A DNA stretch of 64,000 nt from Rhabditophanes sp. KR3021 (GCA_963281155.1 CAUJLY010000001.1:1922001-1986000), one strand, 5' to 3'; shown: positions 1 to 12,634, counted from the first letter of the stretch. The notes: a model not told the origin generated them from the letters alone. Numbers and translations: made by a program.

Positions 1-1963
1 TTAAAATTATCTTGTAAATGACGAATATTATCCCTATTACTAGAGCTGCTACAATTAATTTTGTTAGAATAGTTGGCCAAACAAAGCCATTCTCTTCACC
101 TTTCTTTACTAATAAATCAAATAAATGAAGCTCTGATAATGAATCAATCCTTATCCTCATTTGAATTAGTTTTTTTTCAGATGACCTGTGAATTCTTCCT
201 CCTGCATCATTTAGAATGCGTTCATTCCAGAAAATATCTGTTTCATTGAAAATTCCATCAATCATTCCTACCCAAGATGAATTTGGAGTCAATTTGAAGT
301 CAAAAACATTTTTTAACTTCGGATCATACAAGTCAAACTTATTTTCAATTGAACTAGGATTTCCTGTCTTAACAAAATTAATAAATGGCTCCATCAACTT
401 CCTTCTCATCACAAAATCAAACTCGCTAAAGATTCCTTTGTGGGTTCCAATAAAATACGGCATCATTTCACTATGCCCAGGTCTAATATCAGCGGTTAAC
501 TCCTCAACATACTCATAAGCTGTTCCATTATCAATATAAGAATAAATAAAACCAAAAACATTTTGACCATTCTTTACTCCAACTTCCATTTGATGCAAAT
601 ATGGCAAGAAAAAATTATTGTCGTCTGCAATGTGCTTGGTCTTGTGCGCATTATCTTTGTACTCTTCTACGCACATTTCAATACCCTTTGATAGATTATG
701 ATATTGATAAGACGACATTGAGTATTCACAAAATAATTCCAAACTTGTCACATTAACTTTCTCTTGATTCAAAGCATCTACGTAAATAGCTGTTTGTCCT
801 TCAACTTGTTCTCCCCTTGTCACACCAATCATCATAGGAATACTTGAAGGTCTTATCTCAATTTCCGTGATATCTCCATCAAAAAAAGACCCAATTCCGT
901 TATCTTGAAACGGACCATTTATGATATGACCCATACGTTCTACGAATTGCTGACTTTCCAACAAATCATCAGCACTTTTACCCTTCATACACCGAATAAC
1001 CTCCTCCACAACCCCCAAATCATCGTAATTCGTATCACCATTTGCACAGCCTAAATGCTCCGCAACAGCTCTACTAATATTTTCATTGTTATCAGGAAAA
1101 GTTGTGTGGTAACGAAAACCAGACATGAAGATTATTTGACTAAAAAGTGAATCTGCCTTTGTTGAAATAGAAATATGACTACTAAGGATCGACCCCGCTG
1201 AGTGGCCTGAGATTGTAACTCTGGAAGGAGAACCACCCAAATTGGCGATTTCACGTTGAACCCACTTTAATCCTTCGATTATATCGAAGAGTTGAATATT
1301 GTTTTGAGTGGAGGTATTTAGATTGATGTTGAGGTTTAATTGGCCCAATATGCCTAATCTATAACTTAGGGAAACAAAGACTATATTTGTTTCGTCATTT
1401 GCGAAGTTATCTACTATTGTTTCTGTTTCAGTTAAAGCCGGGGAATTTAATTTGAAAGAACCGCCGTGGATGTAAACTAAATTAAATCAAGTAAATTAAG
1501 TAAAATGACTTTAGCTTACCCAATACAGGACACTTGCCATTAATTAAACATGTCTTCGAGGAATAAACATTCGCTGAGAGACAATCCTCACCCATCGGAG
1601 CATAATCAGGCTTCAAAGATGTTGCCAATGTTTTCCAGGGACAAATTAAACCAAATTTAGTCGCATCTTTAATTCCAGTCCACGATTCAACTTCCCCAGC
1701 TTTCTGAAAACGAAGTTCATCAAGTGGAGCCTTAGCATAAGGAATTCCCAAGAAAATATATCCTCGTCTTCCGTAATGCGAAACTTCAGTTTGCTTACCC
1801 TCAACAAATCCAGTACTAAAACAAATTCATTTAAATTGATTCAACTAAACAAAACTAACGTCAATTTCCTCAAAGTCAAATAATTTTCCAACTTTCCTTC
1901 ATTAGCATCTTGACATTTTGCAAAATTAATTAAAACAATAAAACTTACAAATATATGAAACAT
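1..1963 (-). CDS. Carboxylesterase-type alpha/beta hydrolase, secreted/membrane-anchored, 3' end off the window
   Basis: Type-B carboxylesterase (COesterase family), an ester hydrolase expected at the cell surface or in the secretory path. Three exons on the minus strand: 1860-1963, 1520-1815 and 1476 to beyond base 1, with 43-44 bp introns. The ATG at 1963 opens a signal peptide (MFHIFVSFIVLINFAKCQ). The N-terminal family signature FLGIPYAKAPLDELRF is present. The nucleophile elbow is GHSAG, with the Ser codon at 1199-1201. By family position the likely catalytic Glu is in GVTRGEQ and the likely His in GHSEMMPYFIG, so the triad looks intact. The last visible residues form a hydrophobic helix (LIVAALVIGIIFVIYKIIL), which suggests a C-terminal membrane anchor. 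No stop codon is reached before base 1, so the end is missing. Substrate cannot be told from sequence. Confidence 0.88.
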
Positions 1964-2297
1964 CAATATTTTAAAAAGAAAGTACTTCAGAATTAGTAAC
2001 TAATTTTTTATCATCTTATCATAATGATACAAAGTATATTTTATTAGATAACATCAATATCAAAAAGAATACGTTTATGTCAAATAAAATACTTCGTGAT
2101 TCAAGTGTATTTAAATTAACAAGCAGTATTTTAATGATACGAATAAAGATTGTCTTTTTATTAGGCAAATATAGATAATAGAATAAAAACGATGCTTATT
2201 CCAATAAAAACATGCTTACTTTGGAAAGTTTGTTTGCAGTAAATTAAATTATAATAAAACTATTTAATTAGTGTTTGGACAGTAGCAGGATTTTGAG

Positions 2298-2305
2298 TAT
2301 AAAAG
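2298..2305 (+). promoter_or_regulatory. TATA box of the Gly/Asn/Trp-rich peptide gene
   Basis: TATAAAAG lies 32 bp before the ATG at 2337. The same octamer precedes several other secreted-protein genes here (4411, 5434, 57313 on plus; 6779 and 20108 on minus). Confidence 0.6.
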
Positions 2306-2336
2306 GATTCTTTTTTGTTTGGTGGAATAAATTGAA

Positions 2337-2630
2337 ATGAAATCTACTTTATTTTTGGGTCTGCTTTGTGTTTTGGTTGTTGTTGGAAGTTGTGATAGAC
2401 TTCATCCTAGACAATATGAGGAAAATACACTTCATCCAAAGCAATACTTTTTCTTGTTAAATCATTTGCTTGGAGGTGGCGGTTATGGAGGACATTGGAA
2501 TAATAATGGATGGAATGGAAACAACAGATGGAATGGTAACAATGGATGGAACGGGTGGAATGGTAACAATGGATGGAATCGACCAGGCCTTCACTTTGGC
2601 ATTGGTGCCGGTATCAATTTACGGAAGTAA
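2337..2630 (+). CDS. Secreted Gly/Asn/Trp-rich repeat peptide
   Basis: Single-exon 97-residue protein. Residues 1-19 (MKSTLFLGLLCVLVVVGSC) are a clear signal peptide. The middle has two related DRLHPRQYEEN/TLHPKQY segments. Residues about 45-80 are a low-complexity stretch built on the units GWNGNN and RWNGNN after a GGGGYGG run. The composition recalls nematode YGGW-type antimicrobial or neuropeptide-like proteins (nlp/cnc), but no specific family could be assigned. An AATAAA at 2654 fits a short 3' UTR. A second open frame across the repeat is a by-product of the repeat and is not called. Function unknown; a secreted cuticle or immune peptide is an inference. Confidence 0.75.
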   Translation: MKSTLFLGLLCVLVVVGSCDRLHPRQYEENTLHPKQYFFLLNHLLGGGGYGGHWNNNGWNGNNRWNGNNGWNGWNGNNGWNRPGLHFGIGAGINLRK

Positions 2631-3085
2631 TTTAATTATTTCGATTATACCAAAATAAATATTTTTTCCTTAATTCTCGTAATTTGCACGAACCAATTTG
2701 TAGTTCCAAATTAATTAAAAATAATACGATGCAAAATTAATTAACACAAAAGGCATCCAAAACCCTCACAAAAAGATAGCAACTCATTATAAAATATCAA
2801 TTCAGGCTATCTTACTGTGCAATTAAACGTGATTTTAAAGAATCACAACAACACTTCCTTAACCATAAATCGAAAAAAGTACATAAACAAACATCCACCA
2901 TATGTATAATTTTTTATTTTAAAATAGTTCATCAAATTCATATAAAAAGTGTCACTGGTATAACCTTAATCATTATTAATTGGTAAAAAATGACCTAAAA
3001 CAGGTTGTGTCGATCAAATTAGTTAGTATAAATGGAAGTAAATTCCTATTAATTCATTTAACACTTGCTTCGCAACATTTTGAGA

Positions 3086-4304
3086 ATGGTTAGGCCGACT
3101 ACTTTTGAAAGTTATTCCTATGAGATTGGGGATGTTTTGGGCTATATTGGAAAGTACTGGGGAATGGAAGAAGCTTATGATGTTAAGAACTTAGAGGGAT
3201 TTACTTCTGAATTGTTAACTTCGGGAGATGCTTTCTTTTCAGAGGTTTTGAATGTTAATTTTAAATGGAAAGAAGGTTTTGAAAAGAATATTGAAAGTGT
3301 TGTTATGAAGGTAAGTTCGAACTTAATTTGATATTTAATTTTTGACTATTGTTTAGATTCCCGTTTTAACTGTAGTGGATAGCCAAAAGAATCAAGATAT
3401 TTGCAAGACTGAAGATGCCTACATCAATCAACTTTTATCTGACTTCAGTTTCAACGAAATGGTCCTATATCAATTCGCATCCAAACATCCCGAACTCAAA
3501 ATCCCAAAGTACTATTACGGGCATATGTATGATCGTTCCCATAACAAAGGAATCCTTATTATTGAAAGCTTCAAAAACATCGGCAAGACTGTTGACATTT
3601 TTAGTGGCTTGAACAAAAGTCAAATAAATAACACAATTATTGAAATCGCTAAATTACATGCTCTCTCAATTGTTGATCGTTCATGGTCAGAAAACATAAT
3701 AACCTTTGATAACAGTGAGACATACACGGAAGTAGCTGTCAAAACAATGGATTTCTTACTCAAAAAAAGTCCTGAACAATTCAAACAATATGAAAATAAA
3801 ATTAGACCTTACCTGACCAGAGAATCTTTCCAACAAACTATGTATTTGGGAGATAACTTTGGCTTTCCATCAGTATTAGTTGCAGGTGATCTATGGGCTC
3901 CGAACATTATTTTTAAAACTGATTTTAGCGGAAATGTTACAGATGAAGTTTCTGCCATCATTGATTTCCAATTACTTAAAAGTGGAAATCCTTGCGAAGA
4001 CATTATTAGGTTAGTTGGAGTAAATTCAGAAATACTAAATAACAGAGAGGGAGTAAATGACGTTCTACAATTATACATTACAACATTCAATGAACACATC
4101 CCAAACAAATCCAAAATAGACATGAAAACACTCCTAAAATTATACAAACATGCCTTACCCGGCCATTTAATCTACTACCTTTTCGGTGTACAATTTTACT
4201 ACCAAATGGCAGGTGATAAAGGCGATGAATCAACAAACCAACAAATTTTACTAAATTCTGTAGAAAGGAGTTTTAGAGAATTTATATATTTTTATGATAT
4301 CTAA
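3086..4304 (+). CDS. CHK kinase-like protein (DUF1679/EcKinase type)
   Basis: Choline-kinase-like fold of the nematode-expanded CHK family (small-molecule phosphotransferases, cytosolic). Two exons, 3086-3310 and 3357-4304, split by a 46 bp intron, encode 390 residues, close to the family norm. The N-lobe begins MVRPTTFESYSYEIG. The catalytic-loop motif near residue 245 reads VAGDLWAPNIIF, followed by AIIDFQL (the metal-binding Asp), then DIIRLV. The family usually has HGDlW..N, so the catalytic-loop His is Ala here while Asp and Asn are kept. The start chosen is the ATG at 3086; the open frame runs further upstream without another ATG. A TATA-like element (TATAAAT) lies near 3027. The substrate is unknown. 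Confidence 0.85.
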
Positions 4305-4410
4305 ATAATAAAAAGATTACTTGATTATTGCTTACTATTTTACAATCTTTTAGGGTTGTGGCATGGTTGTAAATTGGTTTTATTGGTAAACAAAACAATT
4401 TTTTTATCAG

Positions 4411-4418
4411 TATAAAAG
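4411..4418 (+). promoter_or_regulatory. TATA box of the secreted Phe/Gly/Asn-rich protein gene
   Basis: TATAAAAG lies 31 bp before the ATG at 4449, supporting that ATG rather than internal ones. Confidence 0.6.
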
Positions 4419-4448
4419 GTAGCTTGATCGAGGAGAAAGTATGCAATA

Positions 4449-5124
4449 ATGAAATATCAATTACTTACTGCTTTTGTCTTGTTTTTTATTGGGTGTGCTT
4501 ATGCTCAAGGTAATGCTATTAGTAATAGTGATGCTACTAGCAATGGATTTGGTAAGTTATTAGTTGGTGACTGGCATTTATATTATTTCAGGCAATGCTA
4601 TTTCCAATTCTAATGCTAATGCTAGGGGACAAGGATTCGATCAAGGTTTCGGAAGACCGCAATTCGATGCAGGTTTCGATGGCTCAAGATTCCATGTTGA
4701 TCCACGTTTCCATGGTGGAAGATTTGCTGACCCAAGATTCGGATTCAATGGACCAGCGTTCTACCCCCAATGGAGGCCAAACTTCCGTCCTAACTGGAGA
4801 AAATTCTACGATAACGGTGAAATCAACCAAAGAAGTCTTATGACCCTTGATTTATCCGCTGACGCAAAATCCACGGAGACAATAATGGCGATCGTGGCCG
4901 ATGTAATTCCTCGCGTCCTCAAACTCATCGGCAAATTAGCTCCAAAAGACGAAGAGGAAAAACTCAGAGTCTTCACCGAATCAATCGCTCAACGTTATTT
5001 CGCAGGCAACTGGGAATTACATCTAACTCAACCACAACTTGAAGCAATCACCAAAGAACTTTTTTATATTACAGATAAAATTGTTAAAGCTCCAATCAAG
5101 GCTTCCATCCAAGTTGTTGCTTAA
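4449..5124 (+). CDS. Secreted protein: Phe/Gly/Arg-rich N-terminus, helical C-terminus
   Basis: Two exons, 4449-4551 and 4592-5124, joined across a 40 bp intron, give 211 residues. Exon 1 supplies the signal peptide (MKYQLLTAFVLFFIGCAYAQ), which any model starting in exon 2 would miss. The sequence GNAISNS occurs once on each side of the intron, a small internal duplication. Residues about 50-110 are rich in FDQGF/FDAGF/FHGGRF-type repeats and Phe-Arg-Pro-Asn. The last roughly 95 residues are predicted helical and acidic/basic (from LDLSADAKSTETIM to the end) with no cysteines. A distant link to SXP/RAL-2 (DUF148) proteins is conceivable but unsupported. Function unknown; extracellular. Confidence 0.72.
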
Positions 5125-5433
5125 GCAATTGTTTTGATTTGCAATAAAAGTAAATGAAGTTTGATTCGCTAGTTATTTGTTTTGTGCTGATTCTATATGT
5201 CTTCATGCTTGACAAGAGACATTTTAGAACTTTCATTCTCTGCTTTTAATTATAATAATGAACAAGATCTTTAAGCTGCCCTCACATTTTGACCTAATTC
5301 ATTAATTTTGAATAAATATTTACATCTTTCACAGCTTAATATGGAAGAAACTATAAGCTAATAAAAATCATATTAACTTTATTGCGATTGCCGCAAGCCA
5401 TCTTACACTATGCTAAAACCAAACCAAAAGTAG

Positions 5434-5441
5434 TATAAAAG
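5434..5441 (+). promoter_or_regulatory. TATA box of the frameshifted small secreted gene
   Basis: TATAAAAG 35 bp before the ATG at 5476. It shows that the damaged reading frame downstream still has a promoter of the local type. Confidence 0.5.
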
Positions 5442-5475
5442 TTCAAACAATATACGTTATTCATTCAAGAAAACA

Positions 5476-5744
5476 ATGAAGTATCATATTTTTCTAATTG
5501 CCCTTGCTATAGTTGCTACAGACTGTCAAAAACCAAAGTTTTACATCAAACAGAAAGTCCTACTTCTGATTTTGGAACTAACGAGTTTGTTTTGTTTAGA
5601 AGACCTCCAACTCAAAATGCTTTACGATTCAAAGCTATTGAAATGACCGATAATATTAAGCAATTGGATTTACCTTTTTCTGAAACTGTCTATTTCAAGT
5701 TTAGAAAATTACCGGGACAATATTTTCTTTCTGGGGCAATATAA
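5476..5744 (+). CDS. Small secreted protein with a one-base frameshift
   Basis: The ATG at 5476 starts a signal peptide (MKYHIFLIALAIVATDCQ). About 20 codons in, at a run of five A, the frame meets a break. The original frame ends after 56 codons. The frame reached by one missing base stays open to the TAA at 5742-5744, with protein-like content such as SDFGTNEFVLFRRPPTQNA and LDLPFSETVYFKF. No GT-AG pair of workable length explains the switch. A lost A in the homopolymer, from assembly error or a recent mutation, explains it best. The rest looks like an ordinary secreted protein of roughly 88 residues of unknown family. Confidence 0.5.
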
Positions 5745-6190
5745 GTTTCATCTCTTTGATGTGAATTAGAATAAACTTGTCTTGAAAAATCAATCTAAGC
5801 GCAACTTACTAACTTGACAATGCCTTCCTTAGAAAATAAAATGGCTGAAGGATCTACACTTCTATGAAATCATCTTTGTTTGTGCAATGACATTAACAAG
5901 TCAACGCTTTAAATAGTAATTGTGAAAGTCTGAAAATTTGATATTTACTTAATTCTTCTTTCGCAACACCGTCATCATAAGGTTTGGATTTGTAAGATGC
6001 TTCGTTAGTAAAAATATAACTGAACTTATGGTAAGTAGTTTGTTATTATATTTAGAGATACATAACCAATTTTAGAACAACAAAGCATAATAAAAAGTTT
6101 ATGAATGCAAGCACATTTATGTAATGATTCGTTATCAAAAAGTAAATGTTATCTCATATAATTTAACGACAATGATTATGTATGATTTAT
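5745..6190. other. Intergenic, nothing recognised
   Basis: AT-rich sequence between convergent small secreted genes; no coding frame, RNA or repeat seen. Confidence 0.6.
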
Positions 6191-6747
6191 TCACCAACCT
6201 CCATACCAACCTCTTCTCCAATCGACATATCTAGGAGCTGGGTAATTCCAACCATCATTTGACGCCGACCCTTGTCCGCTTGCTAAAGCAGCAGCTAAAA
6301 CATCTCCCCCTTAGAGCGTGAATCCGATAGAGCAGCTGAATCTCCTGTTCCACCATTGTTAGCAACTGTATTAGAAATAGATTGCCCCCTGAGAGACTGA
6401 GATAAGGCATTTGCTGCTGATCTTCCTTTACCACTGGCAACATTACTCACACTATTAGAAACACCATCTTGAAATATTCTCTCCTGATAATTTCTTCTAT
6501 ACCACAAAGGGTGACCATCTCTCCATCCCCAACTCTCGTACATTATAGGAACATTTCCATTTTTCCAGGAATTTTCGATATTCCTCAATGTCTGTGCAAA
6601 GGTATTATGAATTATTCCAGTTACAAAATTATTTATGCTATTAGACAAAGATGCACCCAAATTCTGCCCAGCATAAGGCACGGGTCCATTAAAAAATACC
6701 TGGCAGCAACATATTCCAATCAAAGAAAGGAGAATTAAAAATTTCAT
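6191..6747 (-). CDS. Secreted Ser/Asn/Gly-rich protein with a one-base frameshift near the C-terminus
   Basis: The minus-strand ATG at 6747 opens a signal peptide (MKFLILLSLIGICCCQ). The frame continues through a Ser/Asn-rich region (NSVSNVASGKGRSAANALSQ) and stops at 6295. Just before that stop is a run of five C on plus (GGGGG on minus). In the frame reached by one missing G, the protein continues VLAAALASGQGSAS and then an aromatic, basic tail (YVDWRRGWYGGW) to the stop at 6191. The tail resembles YGGW-type nematode secreted peptides, so the extension is probably real and a homopolymer base is missing. With the correction the product is about 185 residues. Function unknown. Confidence 0.6.
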
Positions 6748-6778
6748 CTTAAATAATAATTCATTGTTTTTGTAATTC

Positions 6779-6786
6779 CTTTTATA
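6779..6786 (-). promoter_or_regulatory. TATA box of the Ser/Asn/Gly-rich secreted gene
   Basis: CTTTTATA on plus (TATAAAAG on minus), 31 bp before the ATG at 6747. Confidence 0.6.
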
Positions 6787-7053
6787 CTCTCCATAAAACG
6801 ATTAAATCCAATTACGATCTACTAATAAAAAGGTAGTAGCTTCTTTAATAATAAATTTTATATATTTATCTACATATTTTTGCAAATACTAGATGTTGAT
6901 TTAACAACTTTGTTTGAATTTTAAATTTATACAATCTTGACACGAAAGTTTATACATCTTGTCAACCCACACGTCCAAACACATTGGATAAGTATATCTT
7001 CGAATGAAGTGCGTCAACTTCATGTATTTAATATTATATCTAATTAATTAAAT

Positions 7054-7067
7054 CTGTTTATTTCCAG
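7054..7067 (+). promoter_or_regulatory. Probable spliced-leader trans-splice acceptor before SRP54
   Basis: CTGTTTATTTCCAG ends five bases before the SRP54 ATG at 7073. No upstream coding exon was found, so this matches the usual position of a nematode spliced-leader acceptor. Inferred, not shown by transcripts. Confidence 0.5.
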
Positions 7068-7072
7068 AGAAA

Positions 7073-8641
<1,569 letters not shown>

Positions 8642-8863
8642 TTATTTAAATATTGTTTATTATTATAATGTACAAAAGACTAATATTGGAGCTACAAAAT
8701 TATTTATTCAATTGTACTATTTCTTAAGTAATTGTTATTTGCAAGTAGATTTTTAATTAATTCATTTTTTAAATATATTTTAACAGACTTTATATTATGT
8801 TCTTTTTAAACATGTTGACTCATGCTATTATTTCGAATGCTTCGATAATAAATTATTAAACAA

Positions 8864-9265
8864 ATGTTTAGAGTTGAGAAGATGTCAGGAAAAACAATGG
8901 TGTCAAGAATAGCCCAATTTGGAAGAGGTCTCAATCAGCCTACCCCTTATGGAAAAAGAGTCGAACGACTATCAAACAGAATATTCGGAGAAGTGACAAC
9001 CCCCACAGATATCAAGTCCCAAAAAGTAGTTCGTTTGATGGCAGCCGAACCACTGGAACAACAAGAGCAAAAGTCAATTCAATATTACCCAAACCTTCCC
9101 ATGTTTCATTACCTCACAAAGATGCTCAGATTCCACGGCCTGTTATTCGATCAGCACGTCGTCTGGAGACAGGTTCAAGATGAACTTAAAATCGCCCGTG
9201 GAAAAATTGTCAGGCCTGTCATTGGACAAGGTAAAAGAGCTCAGCTTCGTGGAAATAAAAAGTAA
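8864..9265 (+). CDS. MRPS33: Mitochondrial small ribosomal subunit protein S33
   Basis: Component of the mitochondrial 28S ribosomal subunit. Single exon, 133 residues from the first ATG; a second ATG at 8882 (MSGKTMVS) is equally plausible. The family core is clear: RLSNRIFGEVTTPTDIKS, then KVVRLMAAEPL, YYPNLP, LRFHGL and the basic tail GQGKRAQLRGNKK. Human MRPS33 has the corresponding RLSARLFGEVTRPTNSKS and GEGKRAAKRK. It lies 222 bp behind SRP54. A TTTTAACAG at about 8778-8786 could act as a trans-splice acceptor for it. Confidence 0.9.
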   Translation: MFRVEKMSGKTMVSRIAQFGRGLNQPTPYGKRVERLSNRIFGEVTTPTDIKSQKVVRLMAAEPLEQQEQKSIQYYPNLPMFHYLTKMLRFHGLLFDQHVVWRQVQDELKIARGKIVRPVIGQGKRAQLRGNKK

Positions 9266-9494
9266 ATCTCAATTAGATCGTTGTTAGTTGTACTTTGATA
9301 TTAGTTTGTTTAATAAAATCTGTCATCGAGGATGTCACGTCTTTTTGATTTCATCATTTTATAATTTCAAAACATATCACCATTACATATACTGCCTATT
9401 TTGTTGAGGATAGTTTATTCCAAAGTGTCAATCTGAAATCGTTACGTACTATTATTTTTGAGAATTTAAGGGAACTTCGGCAGTTATACTAAAG

Positions 9495-11730
9495 ATGGAT
9501 TACTTAATACCTATTATCAACAAGTTACAAAGTGTTTTTAATGTAACTGGTAACTCAGGCATCATAGATTTGCCTCAAATTGTTGTTGTTGGATCACAAG
9601 TAAGTTGGTGGTAATTTTTTCTCTTTATTATTACAATTTGTTTGAGAGTTCCGGAAAGAGTTCAGTACTAGAAGGAATAGTTGGACGCGACTTTCTACCA
9701 CGAGGTTCCGGTATCGTTACGCGCAGGCCGTTAATCCTCCACTTAATTAACGTCAAAGAAAATCAAAAAGAGGCTAATGAATGGGCTGTGTTTGATCATG
9801 CTCCAAACAAGGAGTTTACTGACTTTGATTTGGTTAGGCAGGAGATTCAGCGAGTTACTGACGAAGTGACCGGGAATAACAAGGTAAATTGACTATTTCT
9901 AAGTAATATTATTTCTATTCCTTTTAGAGTATATCTGATCTTCCAATTGGTTTGAAAATATACTCAAATAAAGTGGTAAATCTGTCCTTAATTGATTTAC
10001 CCGGGATTACAAAAATTGCTGTAGGAGATCAACCAGAAAACATCGAAGAGCAAATTACGAAAATGATAATGAAATATGTATCCAATCCAAATGCAATTAT
10101 CCTAGCTGTAACTCCTGCAAACCAAGACTTTGCAACCTCTGAAGCAATTAAACTAGCTAGGTCTGTTGATAGAGAAGGACTTCGCACTATTGCTGTCTTA
10201 ACCAAATTAGATCTTATGGATAGTGGAACGGATGCTATTGCTGTCTTGACTGGAAATGTAGTTCCCGTAAAGCTTGGTATTGTTGGTGTTGTCAATAGGA
10301 GTCAAAAACATATTAATGAAAACAAGACTATTGGCGATGCTTTGAAGGATGAAGCTATCTTTATTCAACAAAACTACCCTACTTTGATGTCAAGAAATGG
10401 AACTTCCTATCTAGCTAAATGTCTCAACAAAATATTGCTTACCCACATTAAAAAGATTCTTCCTTCATTAAAAGAAAAAGTTGTACGAATCCATGCTCAA
10501 TTAAAGCGTGAAATCAGCATTATTGGGGAGCCATCAACAGACAAAGCCAAGACATTGCTGGCAGTTCTTTCTAAATTCACAACAAGTTACAATGCTGCAA
10601 TAGATGGGACATCAACAAATATCGAAACACAACATTTGATTGGCGGGGCTAGAATAAGTTTTATCTTCAACAACATTCTTCCAAAAGCCCTGAATGAAAT
10701 TGATCCTGGTGTAACCTATAGTCAGAGAGATATCTCAAATGCAATTAGAAATGCTTCTGGTACAAAGACCTCTCTGTTTGTATCCACGCAATGCTTTGAG
10801 TTGTTGGTCAAACAACAAATCAGACGTCTAGAAGATCCTTGTCTCTACTGTGCGGATTTAGTTTATGAGGAAATGGTGAAACTACTTCAACATTGTGGCG
10901 ACGATTTTCAAAAGGAAATGGACCGTTTCCCGAAGCTATCTGATTCGATTCATAGCTTATTGAAAGACTTATTGAAAGCTAAATTGGATCCTGCTAAGGT
11001 TTATATTCAAGATTTGATTAATATTCAGGCATGCTATATAAATACAGCCAATGTTGACTTTTCAAGATCTATCAAAAATTATCTTGAAAGTACCGACGTT
11101 ATGCCCAAGGAAAAGAAGTCAAAAACTAAGAATAATTCGAAGTTGGATAATCTAGTTGGTGAAACTGAACGTGTGTCTTTAGAGAACGGGACTGCAAAAG
11201 ATAACGAGGATCAGAATGCTGCTGAAAATCGTAGTTCTTGGTTTTTCGGGAATAATCAACCTGTTGCTAAGCCTACCACCACTCTCAAAAACACGGCAGA
11301 AACAACTAAAATCCAACCAAAGAATGGTGTTCAAGTTTCCCATGATTCAGATGCCATTCATGGCGCTAAAGCTCAATCTCTCACACCAACAAAACAAAAT
11401 TCTCTTGAAATGTCGAATAGCCACACTAATAGTAGTGACAAAAAAGACTGTGAACTAATCATGAAAGTGACTAAGCAATACTTCGAAGGCGTCCGCAAGT
11501 CCATCCTTGACACCGTTCCAAAAGCAATCATGTACTTCCTGGTCAACGAGGTGCGTTCAAATCTGCACAACGAATTGCTTCGCAAGCTATATGATCAATC
11601 TAAATTTGACGATCTTCTTACTGAAAATGAAAGCATCGAACAAAGAAGAAGACATTGTGTTGCTACCTTAATTTCTTTGGATAAAGCTGTCAAAATTTTA
11701 AGTGAAGTTAACGAGACGGTTTTATTGTGA
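9495..11730 (+). CDS. drp-1: Dynamin-related protein 1 (mitochondrial/peroxisomal fission GTPase)
   Basis: Cytosolic dynamin-family GTPase that oligomerises around mitochondria and peroxisomes to divide them. Three exons (9495-9599, 9647-9883, 9928-11730) with 44-47 bp introns, 714 residues. The first intron splits the G1 loop: exon 1 ends VVVGSQ and exon 2 begins [10 protein letters not shown]. Other GTPase motifs: [11 protein letters not shown] (G2), DLPG (G3), TKLD (G4). The middle domain has GGARISFIF and PKLSDSI. An Asn/Lys/Ser-rich variable (B-insert) region occupies about residues 490-600, and the C-terminal GTPase effector domain begins near [19 protein letters not shown]. There is no PH or Pro-rich domain, as expected for Drp1 rather than classical dynamin. 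It lies 229 bp behind MRPS33. Confidence 0.96.
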
Positions 11731-12199
11731 TTTATAAAATAGAAATTCTACAATATATTAGATATTTTTCAAAACAAATTGACTTTGTGCATTTTAAGTA
11801 TAGCTAAATAAAATATATGCTTTGTGTGGATTGTAAATTAAATTCAATGAATGACACTCAATATTGTTTCTGAATTACTTTGAATGGAGCTTTTGTTAAA
11901 ATTAACAAACTTAAAAAAATAGGTCTTTTAAGTGTGGTTGTTTTTATTGTTTATTTATAAATATCAACTTCAAATAGCTAATTCCGACTTCCAATTTGAA
12001 TTCAATCCTAATATATGAGCACAATTTAAACATTACTACACCAAAATTTTAAACTCCTAATAACAATTTTGTTATTTAATTCTTAAACCAACAAGCACTC
12101 AAAAGAAATACCGCTTTATTTATCCAATTATTTACACCCTAAACGTATATATTTCCCCGTTTCCAAAACCAAAAATCACACCACATTCCTTTCACAACC
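11731..12199. other. Intergenic, nothing recognised
   Basis: AT-rich spacer between drp-1 and the cystatin gene; only a TATA-like TATATAT near 12145 was noticed. Confidence 0.6.
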
Positions 12200-12634
12200 A
12201 TGCAACTGTTTTATATTTTAATAAGTGTCTTTTCTAATTTGATTATTAACCACATTTTATGCCAAAATACGTCGATGCCTATAGGTGGTGGATGGGAGAC
12301 ACAAAAAGTTGATCAGTACAGAAGTTCTGTGATCTCATCATTGAAGAAATGGAACTACCAAGAATCTAATAATATTAATTGGTATTATTTGGTGAAGATT
12401 ATTTCAGTCAAGACACAAGTTGTAGCTGGTCTTAACATTAACATGACCTACATTGCTTTTCTAACAAAATGTAGCAAACAAATCTTAAAATATGGCAATC
12501 TAAAAACAGCAAAATGCGCCAAAAAAATGCCAAACTCAGCAATTGTTCAAATAAATGATTTGGCTAATTATCAACCTTGGATACTGGTTGAGAAGCATCA
12601 ATTTAAAAGTAATGTGACGTTTCAAAATAGATGA
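12200..12634 (+). CDS. Secreted cystatin (cysteine protease inhibitor)
   Basis: Type-2-like cystatin, a tight-binding inhibitor of papain-family cysteine proteases. Single exon, 144 residues. The signal peptide (MQLFYILISVFSNLIINHILC) precedes the mature chain. All three inhibitory elements are present: the N-terminal glycine patch (PIGGGW), the first hairpin QVVAG within KTQVVAGLNINMTY, and the second hairpin Pro-Trp in YQPWILVEK. Two cysteines (CSKQ and KCAKK) sit where a type-2 disulfide is usually found. Two N-glycosylation sequons are visible (NMT, NVT). It could control endogenous cathepsins or act outside the animal; the sequence does not decide this. Confidence 0.88.
   Translation: MQLFYILISVFSNLIINHILCQNTSMPIGGGWETQKVDQYRSSVISSLKKWNYQESNNINWYYLVKIISVKTQVVAGLNINMTYIAFLTKCSKQILKYGNLKTAKCAKKMPNSAIVQINDLANYQPWILVEKHQFKSNVTFQNR

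Noticed and set aside
3065..3085. Upstream extension of the CHK gene to 3065
   Set aside because: It would start at TTG; the first ATG in frame is 3086. The same reasoning removed extensions at 35604 (GTG) and 48495 (TTG).
4592..5124. Assignment of the Phe/Gly-rich secreted protein to SXP/RAL-2 (DUF148)
   Set aside because: Only size, secretion and a helical C-terminus fit; no shared motif could be pointed to.
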